Shown here: positions 33,212-40,444 of the stretch, piece after piece
Numbering within the stretch: position 1 is the stretch's first letter
How the letters are laid out: each line of letters starts with the position of its first letter
Assembly (NCBI GenBank): GCA_037387425.1
Contig: JARRLC010000003.1
Coordinates: forward strand, 1-41,382
Direction of reading: 5' to 3'
DNA from: JARRLC01 sp037387425
GTDB taxonomy: Bacteria > Pseudomonadota > Alphaproteobacteria > Rhizobiales > Rhodomicrobiaceae
DNA length: 41,382 nt
The notes under the pieces: model-generated
The model's database searches: none
The model's input: only the letters and a program-made list of their open reading frames with translations
Told to the model about the DNA's origin: nothing
Program-made: the position numbers and the translations under genes

Positions 33212-34729
33212 ATGCGGCTTTATCCTGACTTTGCCGAATTTGCCGAGAAATACAAAAATGGCGAAGCGCAAGCTGTCTGGACCCAGCTTGTCGCCGACCT
33301 GGAAACACCAGTCTCGGCTATGCTGAAACTAGCCGCCGGAAAGCCCATGAGCTTTCTGTTCGAATCAGTGGAAGGCGGCTCGGTTCGGGGGCGCTACTCA
33401 ATCATCGGCTTCGCGCCTGACGTAATTTGGCGTGCGAATGGCAATAAAGCCGAGATCAACCGTTCACCCAGTAAATCGCTGGACAAATTCACCGCTGTCA
33501 AGGGCGGCGCTCTGGCGTCGCTGCGCGCACTTTTGGCGGAATCGCACATAGACCTGCCCGCAAGCCTGCCGCCAATGGCGCTCGGCGTATTCGGATATAT
33601 GGGCTATGATACGGTGCGCCTCATTGAGCGCCTGCCGAAGCCCAATCCCGACCCGATAGGCATTCCCGACGCGGTCATGGTTCGCCCAACCATCATGGCG
33701 ATTTTCGACAACGTGAAAGACGAAATTTTCCTCGTCACACCTGTGCGCCCGCAAGGACGGATGTCCGCCAAGACCGCCTATGCCCGCGCGGTGGACCGTT
33801 TGTCATCGGCCGTGGATGAACTGGAAAAACCGCTTGCGCATACGGAACATCTGAATGGCAACGGCATTACCATGCCGGAGACGACCTCCAACACCACGCA
33901 GGAGGAATACGAAGCGATGGTCGGGCGGGCGAAGGAATACATCGCCGCAGGCGATATCTTTCAGGTGGTGTTGAGCCAACGCTTTTCCACGCCGTTCGAG
34001 CTGCCGCCTTTCGTGCTTTACCGGGCGCTCCGGCGGGTGAATCCTTCGCCCTTCCTGTTTTTCCTCGATTTCGGTGCTTATGCCGTGGCGGGGTCCAGCC
34101 CGGAAATTCTGGTGCGTGCACGCAATGGGCAGGTGACGATCCGTCCCATCGCGGGGACAAGGCGGCGCGGCGCCACGCCTGAGGAAGACAAAGCCCTGGC
34201 GGATGAATTGCTCGCCGATGACAAAGAACGCTCCGAACACCTCATGCTGCTCGATCTGGGCCGCAACGATGTCGGGCGCGTGGCTAATCTCGGCACGGTT
34301 CGCGTTACAGACAGCTTCATCCTCGAATATTACAGCCAGGTGATGCACATCGTCTCAAATGTGGTGGGCGAATTGGCGTCGGAACATGACTCGGTCGATG
34401 CGTTGATGGCGGGCTTTCCGGCAGGCACGGTGTCAGGCGCGCCAAAAGTGCGGGCTATGGAGATCATCGACGAATTGGAGAAGGAAAAGCGCGGGCTTTA
34501 CGCCGGGTGTGTGGGGTATTTCTCGGCAATGGGCGATATGGATAGCTGTATCGTGCTGCGTACGTCGCTGATCAAGGACGGCACGATGTATGTGCAATCG
34601 GGCGCGGGCATTGTGGCTGATTCCGTTCCCGCCAGTGAACATCGCGAATGCCAGATGAAGGCGAAAGCGCTGTTCCGCGCTGCAGAAGAGGCGGTGCGCA
34701 TCGCCAGTGAAACAGAACGCGGGCAGTAG
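33212..34729 (+). CDS. trpE: Anthranilate synthase component I
   Basis: Converts chorismate to anthranilate with the TrpG glutaminase subunit, the first step of tryptophan synthesis. It has 505 residues. The N-terminal segment FLFESVEGGSVRGRYSIIG corresponds to the tryptophan feedback site (the LLES motif in other TrpEs). The chorismate-binding domain has SSPEILVR, RPIAGTRRRG, LLDLGRNDVGRV, FPAGTVSGAPKVRAMEII and QSGAGIVADSVP. It is not fused to TrpG. trpG, trpD and trpC do not follow; trmD converges from the other strand 16 bases away. Confidence 0.96.
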   Translation: MRLYPDFAEFAEKYKNGEAQAVWTQLVADLETPVSAMLKLAAGKPMSFLFESVEGGSVRGRYSIIGFAPDVIWRANGNKAEINRSPSKSLDKFTAVKGGALASLRALLAESHIDLPASLPPMALGVFGYMGYDTVRLIERLPKPNPDPIGIPDAVMVRPTIMAIFDNVKDEIFLVTPVRPQGRMSAKTAYARAVDRLSSAVDELEKPLAHTEHLNGNGITMPETTSNTTQEEYEAMVGRAKEYIAAGDIFQVVLSQRFSTPFELPPFVLYRALRRVNPSPFLFFLDFGAYAVAGSSPEILVRARNGQVTIRPIAGTRRRGATPEEDKALADELLADDKERSEHLMLLDLGRNDVGRVANLGTVRVTDSFILEYYSQVMHIVSNVVGELASEHDSVDALMAGFPAGTVSGAPKVRAMEIIDELEKEKRGLYAGCVGYFSAMGDMDSCIVLRTSLIKDGTMYVQSGAGIVADSVPASEHRECQMKAKALFRAAEEAVRIASETERGQ

Positions 34730-34745
34730 GGTTTTCAGCCTGCGA

Positions 34746-35453
34746 TCATTCTTCTTCTGGCCCATCGCTCTCCATTTTGAGGAGCAAATCTGGCCTGCGC
34801 GCCTGTGTGAGTGTCTCGGCCTGTTGCCGCCGCCATGCTGCAATGCGTGCATGATCGCCTGAGAGCAGCACATCGGGGATGGCGCGCCCTTCCCACTCGC
34901 GCGGGCGGGTATAGTGCGGATATTCCAGCAAGCGGTTCTCGAAGCTTTCTTCCGCGCCCGATCCGGCCTTGCCCATCACGCCGGGAAGCAGGCGCACGAC
35001 GGCGTCCATGAGGATCATCGCGGCAAGCTCGCCGCCGGATAGCACATAATCGCCCACGGAGATTTCTTCGGCGTCGCGTGCATCGATCAGGCGCTGGTCC
35101 ACGCCTTCGAAGCGGCCGCACAGCAGCATGACGCCAGGTCCTTGCGACAGAGCGCGAACGCGGGCCTGGGTAAGCGGCGCACCTCGCGGCGACAGGTAGA
35201 CGAGCGGCAAAGCTGGGTGGCTCTCTCTCGCGCTGTCGATGGCGGGGCCCAGCACATCGGCGCGCATCACCATGCCGGGGCCGCCGCCTGCGGGCGTATC
35301 GTCAACGGCGCGGTGTTTGCCGATGCCATGATTGCGGATGTTCACAGTATCGAGTTGCCAGAGCTTTGCGGCAAGCGCTTGTCCGGCCAAGCTCCCCCCT
35401 AAGGGGCCTGGGAACATTTCCGGGAACAGAGTTAGTACGCAGGCTGTCCACAT
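34746..35453 (-). CDS. trmD: tRNA (guanine-N1)-methyltransferase
   Basis: SPOUT-class enzyme that makes m1G37 in tRNAs to prevent frameshifting. It has 235 residues, typical. Motifs seen are VLTLFPEMFPGPL, DDTPAGGGPGMVM, VYLSPRG, LLCGRFEGVDQRLID and the knot segment EISVGDYVLSGGELAAM. The start is ATG 35451-35453. It is separated from rpsP, rimM and rplS, with which it commonly forms an operon. The coding sequence contains CCCC-TAA-GGGG at 35396-35406 (see findings). Confidence 0.96.
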   Translation of the reverse strand: MWTACVLTLFPEMFPGPLGGSLAGQALAAKLWQLDTVNIRNHGIGKHRAVDDTPAGGGPGMVMRADVLGPAIDSARESHPALPLVYLSPRGAPLTQARVRALSQGPGVMLLCGRFEGVDQRLIDARDAEEISVGDYVLSGGELAAMILMDAVVRLLPGVMGKAGSGAEESFENRLLEYPHYTRPREWEGRAIPDVLLSGDHARIAAWRRQQAETLTQARRPDLLLKMESDGPEEE

Positions 35454-35558
35454 GAAAGGTGCTGCTCGTAATGGTTAGGGCTTGACGCGAGATAAACGCT
35501 TCACCTGATCTGTTCTTTTGACCGAACGTGGCGAAGAAATATGAAAACCGCTGCACGC

Positions 35559-35576
35559 ATCCGCCCGCAGGCGGAT
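35559..35576 (-). terminator. Hairpin downstream of the adenylate cyclase gene
   Basis: ATCCGCC-CGCA-GGCGGAT is a perfect 7-bp stem 32 bases after the cyclase stop on the minus strand. No strong T-tract follows, so termination is tentative. Confidence 0.45.
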
Positions 35577-35607
35577 ACGGCGTCCTTATGACTTAGCGCA
35601 GTTCCGC

Positions 35608-36645
35608 TCACGGCTCAACGAATGCGAACCGGATCATATTTTTGACTTTAGCCGCAACATCATCGTTCCTGAAGTCGCGAATGACCTCCATGACTTGCAT
35701 GCGCTTGGCGTAAACATCTATTTCAGAGCGAAGGATGATCTGAAACTTCGGTAGAAGATTTGCGGTGAAAAACGCGTTGATGCTACCGAACACGCTGGCG
35801 ACAAAATCACTCATCGGCTGGGGCGATTGCCACTGCCCTGTCTCGTTTTCCTTGAGATGATCTTCACATTCAACAGAGAGAGCGTGGAGCATCCCGCGCG
35901 CCTGGCTCAAATGCTTTTCCAGAAGTTCATAGATTTCTTCAACAGACATGCTACGTCCATTATCCGGTTCTGCCAGGATCGTGTCTATACAATCTGAAAT
36001 GGCAAGACGCGCCGAACGCATGTGCAAGTCTATGAGAATCGAGGTAACTTTAGGATCAAGTATCTGGCGTCCATGGAAGTGGTTTTTGGCTTTCGGATAC
36101 GAGGATGACGCTGCGACGCCGTCAGCGACTCCAGGAGGTTGCCAACGCCAGACTTGAACAGGATCGGTAATGTTTTTAAGTTGTCGTTCGCCAATTGGGA
36201 GAAGTTGCCCGCCAAGACTGTTCTTGGTTTGTAGATAAACGCTTTGCGACAGGCATATTCCGCCAGAAGGAGCGAGTTCTTCCAGACGCACGGCAACATT
36301 GACGCCATCGCCGTGGATTTCGTCGCCTTGCTGTAGGATATCGCACAGATTAACGCCCATGCGTAGCACCACAGGGTCGGTAAGAGGGGGGATGGTTTTT
36401 CGTTCCGCCAAGATGTGTTGAACTTCGATGGCGAATTGCACGGCGGCGAGTGCGCTATCAAAAACGATGAGCGAACCGTCGCCCATCACACGAACGATGC
36501 GTCCGTGGTAACTCGTGGCGAGAGGGGTAAGAATATCTTGTTGTAGAGTTCGTAGAGCCTTGATGGTGCTAACATCGTCCTGGCCCATGAGGATACTATA
36601 ATTGACGACGTCGGCTGCAACGATGGCAGTTAACTTCCGTTCCAT
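35608..36645 (-). CDS. Class III adenylate/guanylate cyclase
   Basis: Predicted cytoplasmic nucleotide cyclase making cAMP (or cGMP). It has 345 residues. The catalytic domain spans about 1-170: metal-binding D12 (IVAADVVNYS) and D56 (RVMGDGSLIVFDS), and the transition-state pair N116 and R120 (GDGVNVAVRLEELAP) are all present, so it should be active. Residues about 195-345 form a helical region I cannot assign (SILIDLHMRSARLAISD, a coil-rich stretch, FFTANLLPKFQIIL). No membrane segment is seen. It is divergent from a Crp/Fnr regulator gene, suggesting that its product acts on that regulator. Confidence 0.9.
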   Translation of the reverse strand: MERKLTAIVAADVVNYSILMGQDDVSTIKALRTLQQDILTPLATSYHGRIVRVMGDGSLIVFDSALAAVQFAIEVQHILAERKTIPPLTDPVVLRMGVNLCDILQQGDEIHGDGVNVAVRLEELAPSGGICLSQSVYLQTKNSLGGQLLPIGERQLKNITDPVQVWRWQPPGVADGVAASSSYPKAKNHFHGRQILDPKVTSILIDLHMRSARLAISDCIDTILAEPDNGRSMSVEEIYELLEKHLSQARGMLHALSVECEDHLKENETGQWQSPQPMSDFVASVFGSINAFFTANLLPKFQIILRSEIDVYAKRMQVMEVIRDFRNDDVAAKVKNMIRFAFVEP

Positions 36646-36674
36646 TGCTACCTCATATCCATAAAAATACGTAT

Positions 36675-36719
36675 TGGTGGTAAAAGGTCTGGTGGTAATT
36701 CATAGTGGTTAAAATCACA
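36675..36719. promoter_or_regulatory. Direct repeats and a Crp-like half-palindrome in the cyclase/crp control region
   Basis: TGGTGGTAA occurs twice (36675-36683 and 36690-36698), 15 bases apart, and a related AGTGGTTAA follows at 36704. The segment AGTGG-TTAAAA-TCACA (36704-36719) matches the Crp consensus TGTGA-N6-TCACA fully in the right half and partly in the left. It lies in the 216-base divergent promoter region. Confidence 0.4.
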
Positions 36720-36861
36720 GGTTGTAAAAAAGGGTATGCACGCCCCTATGTCAAATGATTTCTTAACAGGGGGGCGGGGACGGTAGAACGGCATTCGTAT
36801 TTCGTGTTGCTTTCTTGTCCCAATTTCCAATTCGCTGCGCCCGCTTCAGGTAGACAAAACC

Positions 36862-37611
36862 ATGACACGTACAAGAACAGATTTTAGGAAAGTTACGCTG
36901 AAGAAAATTCCTTTGTTTAAGTCAGCTTCTATAAATACGATAAAAAGGCTGGATCGAGAAGCAACCCGAAAGACTTACTCGCGCAACGAACAGATCATTG
37001 TCCGCTCTAATGGCGATACGGACGTTTTTATCCTCTTGTCCGGTCAGGCGCGTGTTTCGATATATTCGTCCCACGGGAAAGTTGTCGGGTTCCGGCAGAT
37101 CAATCCTGGAGACATGTTCGGCGAGTTCGCAGCTATCGACGGGCGCGAACGCTCCGCGACGGTCGAGGCCATGAAGGTTTCCTCGGCGCTGGTCATGAGC
37201 GCCTCGTTGTTCAAAGAGTTAATGGAAAACGACAGCGCCTTTCTCAACACGGTGCTGCTGCATCTCGTCAAGATCTTGCGTTGCATGACCGCCCGCGTCG
37301 TTGAATTCAGTACACTGGCCGTGAAAAACCGTATTCACAACGAGCTGTTACGTCTGGCCAAAGAGGCCGCGGATGGTTCAGGCTTATATCTGATAAATCC
37401 GGCGCCCACGCATTCGGAGATCGCAGCGCAAATCAGTACGCATCGCGAGGCGGTATCGCGCGAAATCAGCCGCTTGAAGCGTTTAGGGCTTCTCGAACGG
37501 CGCGGCAAAAGCCTGATCGTGAAAGACCGCGACCGTCTTGAAAAGATGGTGCACGAAGCGTCTGGCGAATGTCTGATCCCGGAAAACGAGATCATGTGTC
37601 GGTGCGAGTAG
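36862..37611 (+). CDS. Crp/Fnr family transcriptional regulator, cAMP-type
   Basis: Predicted homodimeric DNA-binding regulator of 249 residues. The cyclic nucleotide domain has the phosphate-binding cassette GEFAAIDGRERSATVEA; E88, R97 and S98 match the residues that hold cAMP in E. coli Crp (E72, R82, S83). A dimerisation helix follows (about 120-160) and a winged helix-turn-helix at about 184-205 (HSEIAAQISTHREAVSREISRLKRLG). No FNR-type N-terminal Cys cluster is present; CRC near the C-terminus is probably unrelated. ATG 36862. Divergent from the cyclase gene. Confidence 0.92.
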   Translation: MTRTRTDFRKVTLKKIPLFKSASINTIKRLDREATRKTYSRNEQIIVRSNGDTDVFILLSGQARVSIYSSHGKVVGFRQINPGDMFGEFAAIDGRERSATVEAMKVSSALVMSASLFKELMENDSAFLNTVLLHLVKILRCMTARVVEFSTLAVKNRIHNELLRLAKEAADGSGLYLINPAPTHSEIAAQISTHREAVSREISRLKRLGLLERRGKSLIVKDRDRLEKMVHEASGECLIPENEIMCRCE

Positions 37612-37730
37612 CGGCGGGGAAAGGCGAATGCTCCGCTGATCACGATGAAAAGAATTGCATTCGCAGGCTTGCCGGGGGATGTTCCTGAGGAATAGAGCGC
37701 CACAGAACAGCATATTTCGGAGCGATCCTC

Positions 37731-38360
37731 ATGAGCGATACCAATCTGGTTTTCTACTACTTGCCACGCACGCGCTCGCGAACCGTCCTGTGGATGCTGG
37801 AAGAATTGGGCGTGCCTTACGAGATGAAAATTCTCGACACCGCCAATAAGGAGCTACAATCGCCTGAGTTTCTCGCAATCAATCCGATGGGGAAGGTTCC
37901 GGCGATTACTCACAATGGCACGCCGATAACTGAGAGCGCCGCCATCTGCCTTTATCTGGCGGATGCTTTTCCTGAGGCTAAGCTTGCTCCTGCCCTTAAC
38001 AGCCCGGAGCGTGGCGCGTATTACCGCTGGGCGTTCTTCGCAGCGGCGACCTTGGAATATGCGATGTTCGATAAAGCGTTCAATCGCGAACCGGTTAAAG
38101 CCGGGACGATCGGTTATGGCGATTATGACAGGACAATCAATGTGACGGCTCAGGCTGTAGCTAAGGGGCCGTATCTGTTGGGCGAACACTTTACCGCTGT
38201 TGATGTGATCATGGGCTCGGCAATACATCTCGGGTTTGTTTTCAAAATGCTGCCGCTTCGTGATGAATTTAGCGCTTACATCGCCCGCTTTAAAGAACGT
38301 CCTGCTTTTCAGCGTATGCTAGCGCGTGACAAAGAACTCGCAGAGCAAATGGGGCAGTAA
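37731..38360 (+). CDS. Glutathione S-transferase family protein
   Basis: Cytosolic glutathione transferase-like protein of 209 residues. The N-terminal thioredoxin-fold domain has FYYLPRTRSRTVLWMLEELGVPYE and the cis-Pro segment NPMGKVPAI, then ESAAICLYLAD, which binds the glutathione glutamyl group. The C-terminal helical domain has the family N-cap GEHFTAVDVIMGS. Substrate unknown. yidD starts 2 bases after the stop, so the two are likely co-transcribed. Confidence 0.93.
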   Translation: MSDTNLVFYYLPRTRSRTVLWMLEELGVPYEMKILDTANKELQSPEFLAINPMGKVPAITHNGTPITESAAICLYLADAFPEAKLAPALNSPERGAYYRWAFFAAATLEYAMFDKAFNREPVKAGTIGYGDYDRTINVTAQAVAKGPYLLGEHFTAVDVIMGSAIHLGFVFKMLPLRDEFSAYIARFKERPAFQRMLARDKELAEQMGQ

Positions 38361-38362
38361 AA

Positions 38363-38734
38363 GTGAAACGTATAGGCGCTGCGCTATTGAAAGCGCCCAT
38401 CTATTTCTACCGATATACGCTATCGCAACTTATGGGCAGGCACTGCCGCCATCTGCCGACGTGCTCGGAATACGCAATTGACGCTATCGATAAGAATGGC
38501 GCATGGCGCGGTTTTTGGCTTGGGCTGTCGCGAATCTTGCGGTGCAATCCGTGGGGCACGTGTGGGTTTGATCCCGCACCGGATATCAAGTCTGAAAAGC
38601 ACCCACTAGCGCCCTGGCGCTATGGACGTTGGAACACGCAGCAAATGAAGGCGGACCATCCGCATTCATGCAATTGCGAGGTGCATAATCATGCCCCGCA
38701 CGATCATCTTTCACACGACGAACGAGAGAATTAG
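38363..38734 (+). CDS. yidD: Membrane protein insertion efficiency factor YidD with His-rich tail
   Basis: Small membrane-associated protein that helps YidC insert inner-membrane proteins. The start is GTG 38363, 2 bases after the upstream stop, with GGGGCAG before it; the frame is 123 residues. The core (about 11-85) has the family pattern YRYTLSQLMGRHCRHLPTCSEYAI, GFWLGLSRILRCNPWGTCGFDP. Typical YidD proteins are about 70-90 residues. The extra C-terminus (about 95-123) has seven His and two Cys within 20 residues (H99, H101, C103, C105, H108, H110, H113, H115, H118), suggesting metal binding. Confidence 0.93.
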   Translation: MKRIGAALLKAPIYFYRYTLSQLMGRHCRHLPTCSEYAIDAIDKNGAWRGFWLGLSRILRCNPWGTCGFDPAPDIKSEKHPLAPWRYGRWNTQQMKADHPHSCNCEVHNHAPHDHLSHDEREN

Positions 38735-38754
38735 TGTGACTATTATTAAGATGA

Positions 38755-39459
38755 TTAGCAAGATGTACAATTGTCTTCACCATCCGTTTGCACGCCGTAT
38801 TCTTTGAAAGCTTGGTGCGCTTCGGCCATCTGCTCGTCTGATAGAATAACCGCGTCTCCTAGCATAGAAGCATAGTAATATTGCTTCGCCAGCGTTTCCA
38901 GCTCCACTGCTGCCCACATCGCTTTTTCGAGTGTTTCGCCTGTGGCGATCATGCCGTGATTGGCGATCAGGCACGCCGTGCGTCCTTCCAGCGCTTTCAG
39001 CACATTCGCCGACAACTCGCTTGTGCCAAACGTCGCGAAATCAGCGCACCGCACATCGTTGCCGCCGAACGCCGCCACCATATAGTGACACGCCGGAATG
39101 GTGCGCTGCGCGATGGCCAGCACCGTGGCGAATGTGGAATGCGTGTGCACAATGCCTCCGACATCGGGCCGCGCGCGCATGATATCCAGATGGAACCGCC
39201 ACTCGCTGGAGGGCTTGAGCGGGCCTTCCCACGTGCCATATTCGCCATCTATCGGCATGGCGGCGATCATTCTCGGCTCAAGCGTCTCGTAGGGGACGCC
39301 AGTTGGCGTGATCAGCATTCGCCTGAGCTTGCCGCTGCTCGTGTCATTGCAGCGCGCTGAGATGTTCCCCGCAGTTCCCTGATTGAGGCCGGAGGTGTTC
39401 ATCCAACAGGATTGAGCAATAACGGCTACGCGGAGGGTTTGTTCGCTGGCAGTGGTCAT
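38755..39459 (-). CDS. Class II aldolase/adducin family protein
   Basis: Zinc-dependent aldolase of the L-fuculose-1-phosphate aldolase type. It has 234 residues from ATG 39457-39459; an in-frame upstream start at 39522 adds 21 atypical residues. Metal ligands are H105, H107 (VHTHST) and H168 (ANHGM). Catalytic Glu is E86 in SSEWRFH. GNISARC and TPTGVPYETL are the phosphate-binding type segments. The C-terminus ends DNCTSC. Substrate cannot be told from sequence; candidates are fuculose-, ribulose- or methylthioribulose-phosphates. Convergent with yidD. Confidence 0.9.
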   Translation of the reverse strand: MTTASEQTLRVAVIAQSCWMNTSGLNQGTAGNISARCNDTSSGKLRRMLITPTGVPYETLEPRMIAAMPIDGEYGTWEGPLKPSSEWRFHLDIMRARPDVGGIVHTHSTFATVLAIAQRTIPACHYMVAAFGGNDVRCADFATFGTSELSANVLKALEGRTACLIANHGMIATGETLEKAMWAAVELETLAKQYYYASMLGDAVILSDEQMAEAHQAFKEYGVQTDGEDNCTSC

Positions 39460-39578
39460 AAGGAGGCCCTTTGTTGTATTCTTACGTGGCAAGTATAGAG
39501 CACACCATTTAAAAACCGCCAAGTATCCAAAGAGCCCCTTGCTTTCAGACGCATTTCCTCATAAGTTTCGCGCATTGA

Positions 39579-39665
39579 ACCGCCCGGCGCATTCAGGGCA
39601 TGCCGTGGCGGTTTCGAAACGCTTCACACCAAAGTGAGCATGTTATTGCCCGGCAGGGTGCCGGG
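39579..39665 (+). promoter_or_regulatory. Structured 5' leader of rpmI-rplT
   Basis: A strong hairpin ACCGCC.CGGC (39579-39588) with GCCG.T.GGCGGT (39602-39612) is followed by a second, CCCGGC-AGGGT-GCCGGG (39649-39665), 24 bases before the rpmI start. The only plus-strand genes it can precede are rpmI, rplT and pheS. Ribosomal protein leaders that bind L20 regulate such operons elsewhere, so this could be a leader RNA; no family match was tested. Confidence 0.45.
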
Positions 39666-39689
39666 TCTGATTTATTGAAAGGAAGCAAA

Positions 39690-39890
39690 ATGCCCAAGAT
39701 GAAGACAAAGAGCGGTGCTAAAAAGCGCTTTAAAATCACTGGCACGGGTAAGGTTGTCGCCGCCCAGGCTGGGAAGCGCCACGGCATGATCAAACGGACG
39801 CCGAAGTTTATTCGGCAAGCGCGCGGCACTGGCGTGTTGTGCGATGCGGATGCAGGTATCGTGAAGCAGTTTCTGCCTTACGGTAAGTAA
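39690..39890 (+). CDS. rpmI: 50S ribosomal protein L35
   Basis: Large-subunit ribosomal protein of 66 residues, typical size and strongly basic. It starts MPKMKTKSGAKKRFKITGTGK, the family N-terminus, and ends KQFLPYGK. ATG 39690 is preceded by GAAAGGAAG, an excellent ribosome site. rplT starts 62 bases later. infC, often upstream, is not here. Confidence 0.96.
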   Translation: MPKMKTKSGAKKRFKITGTGKVVAAQAGKRHGMIKRTPKFIRQARGTGVLCDADAGIVKQFLPYGK

Positions 39891-39952
39891 ACAACGCCTG
39901 CCTGACATCATTTCTGATTGATCATCTGTATTTTCATTAAGGAGCACCGACC

Positions 39953-40315
39953 ATGTCGAGAGTGAAACGCGGTACGACTTCGCACGCCCGCCACAAAAAA
40001 GTATTCGAGCAGGCCAAAGGTTTTTACGGCCGCCGCAAAAACACCATCCGTATTGCCAAGCAGGCTGTCGAAAAAGCCGGACAATACGCCTATGTTGGCC
40101 GCAAGCAGAGAAAGCGGAACTTCCGCGCGTTGTGGATTCAGCGGATCAATGCCGCCGCCCGCGAACTTGGCCTCACCTATGGTCGATTTATCGACGGCTT
40201 GAACAAGGCCGGTATCGAAGTGGATCGCAAGGTTCTCGCAGACCTCGCCATTCATCAGCCGGAGGCGTTCAAAGCGCTCGCCGATAAAGCGCAAGCGGCG
40301 ATTGCTGCCGCATAA
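39953..40315 (+). CDS. rplT: 50S ribosomal protein L20
   Basis: Large-subunit assembly protein of 120 residues. The N-terminal basic segment RVKRGTTSHARHKKVFEQAKGFYGRRKN is split here into family pieces RVKRGTTSHARHKK and AKGFYGRRKN. The fold core has RKRNFRALWIQRINAAARELGLTYGRFIDGL. AAGGAGC precedes ATG 39953. In other bacteria L20 represses rpmI-rplT translation. Confidence 0.97.
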   Translation: MSRVKRGTTSHARHKKVFEQAKGFYGRRKNTIRIAKQAVEKAGQYAYVGRKQRKRNFRALWIQRINAAARELGLTYGRFIDGLNKAGIEVDRKVLADLAIHQPEAFKALADKAQAAIAAA

Positions 40316-40385
40316 AGTTCGCAAATCCCTCTTCTTCCTGGACAGGGTTCCCCGTCAGAAGGTGAGGGGCGTCCCAAAGGCATAT

Positions 40386-40421
40386 CCCCAAAAAGCGGCG
40401 CGTTTATCCGCCGCTAATGGG
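40386..40421 (+). promoter_or_regulatory. Extended hairpin upstream of pheS
   Basis: AGCGGCG (40394-40400) pairs with CGCCGCT (40409-40415), extended by CCCCA (40386-40390) with TGGGG (40418-40422). It lies about 25 bases before the pheS start. No T-tract follows. It may be an rplT terminator, a processing site or an attenuator. I find no Phe-rich leader peptide. Confidence 0.4.
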
Positions 40422-40444
40422 GGGCTGACAAATTGGAGAGGCTC

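Noticed and set aside
32516..33271. 251-codon minus-strand frame opposite the end of ppiD
   Set aside because: Composition looks like a reverse-strand shadow and it overlaps well-supported ppiD and trpE.
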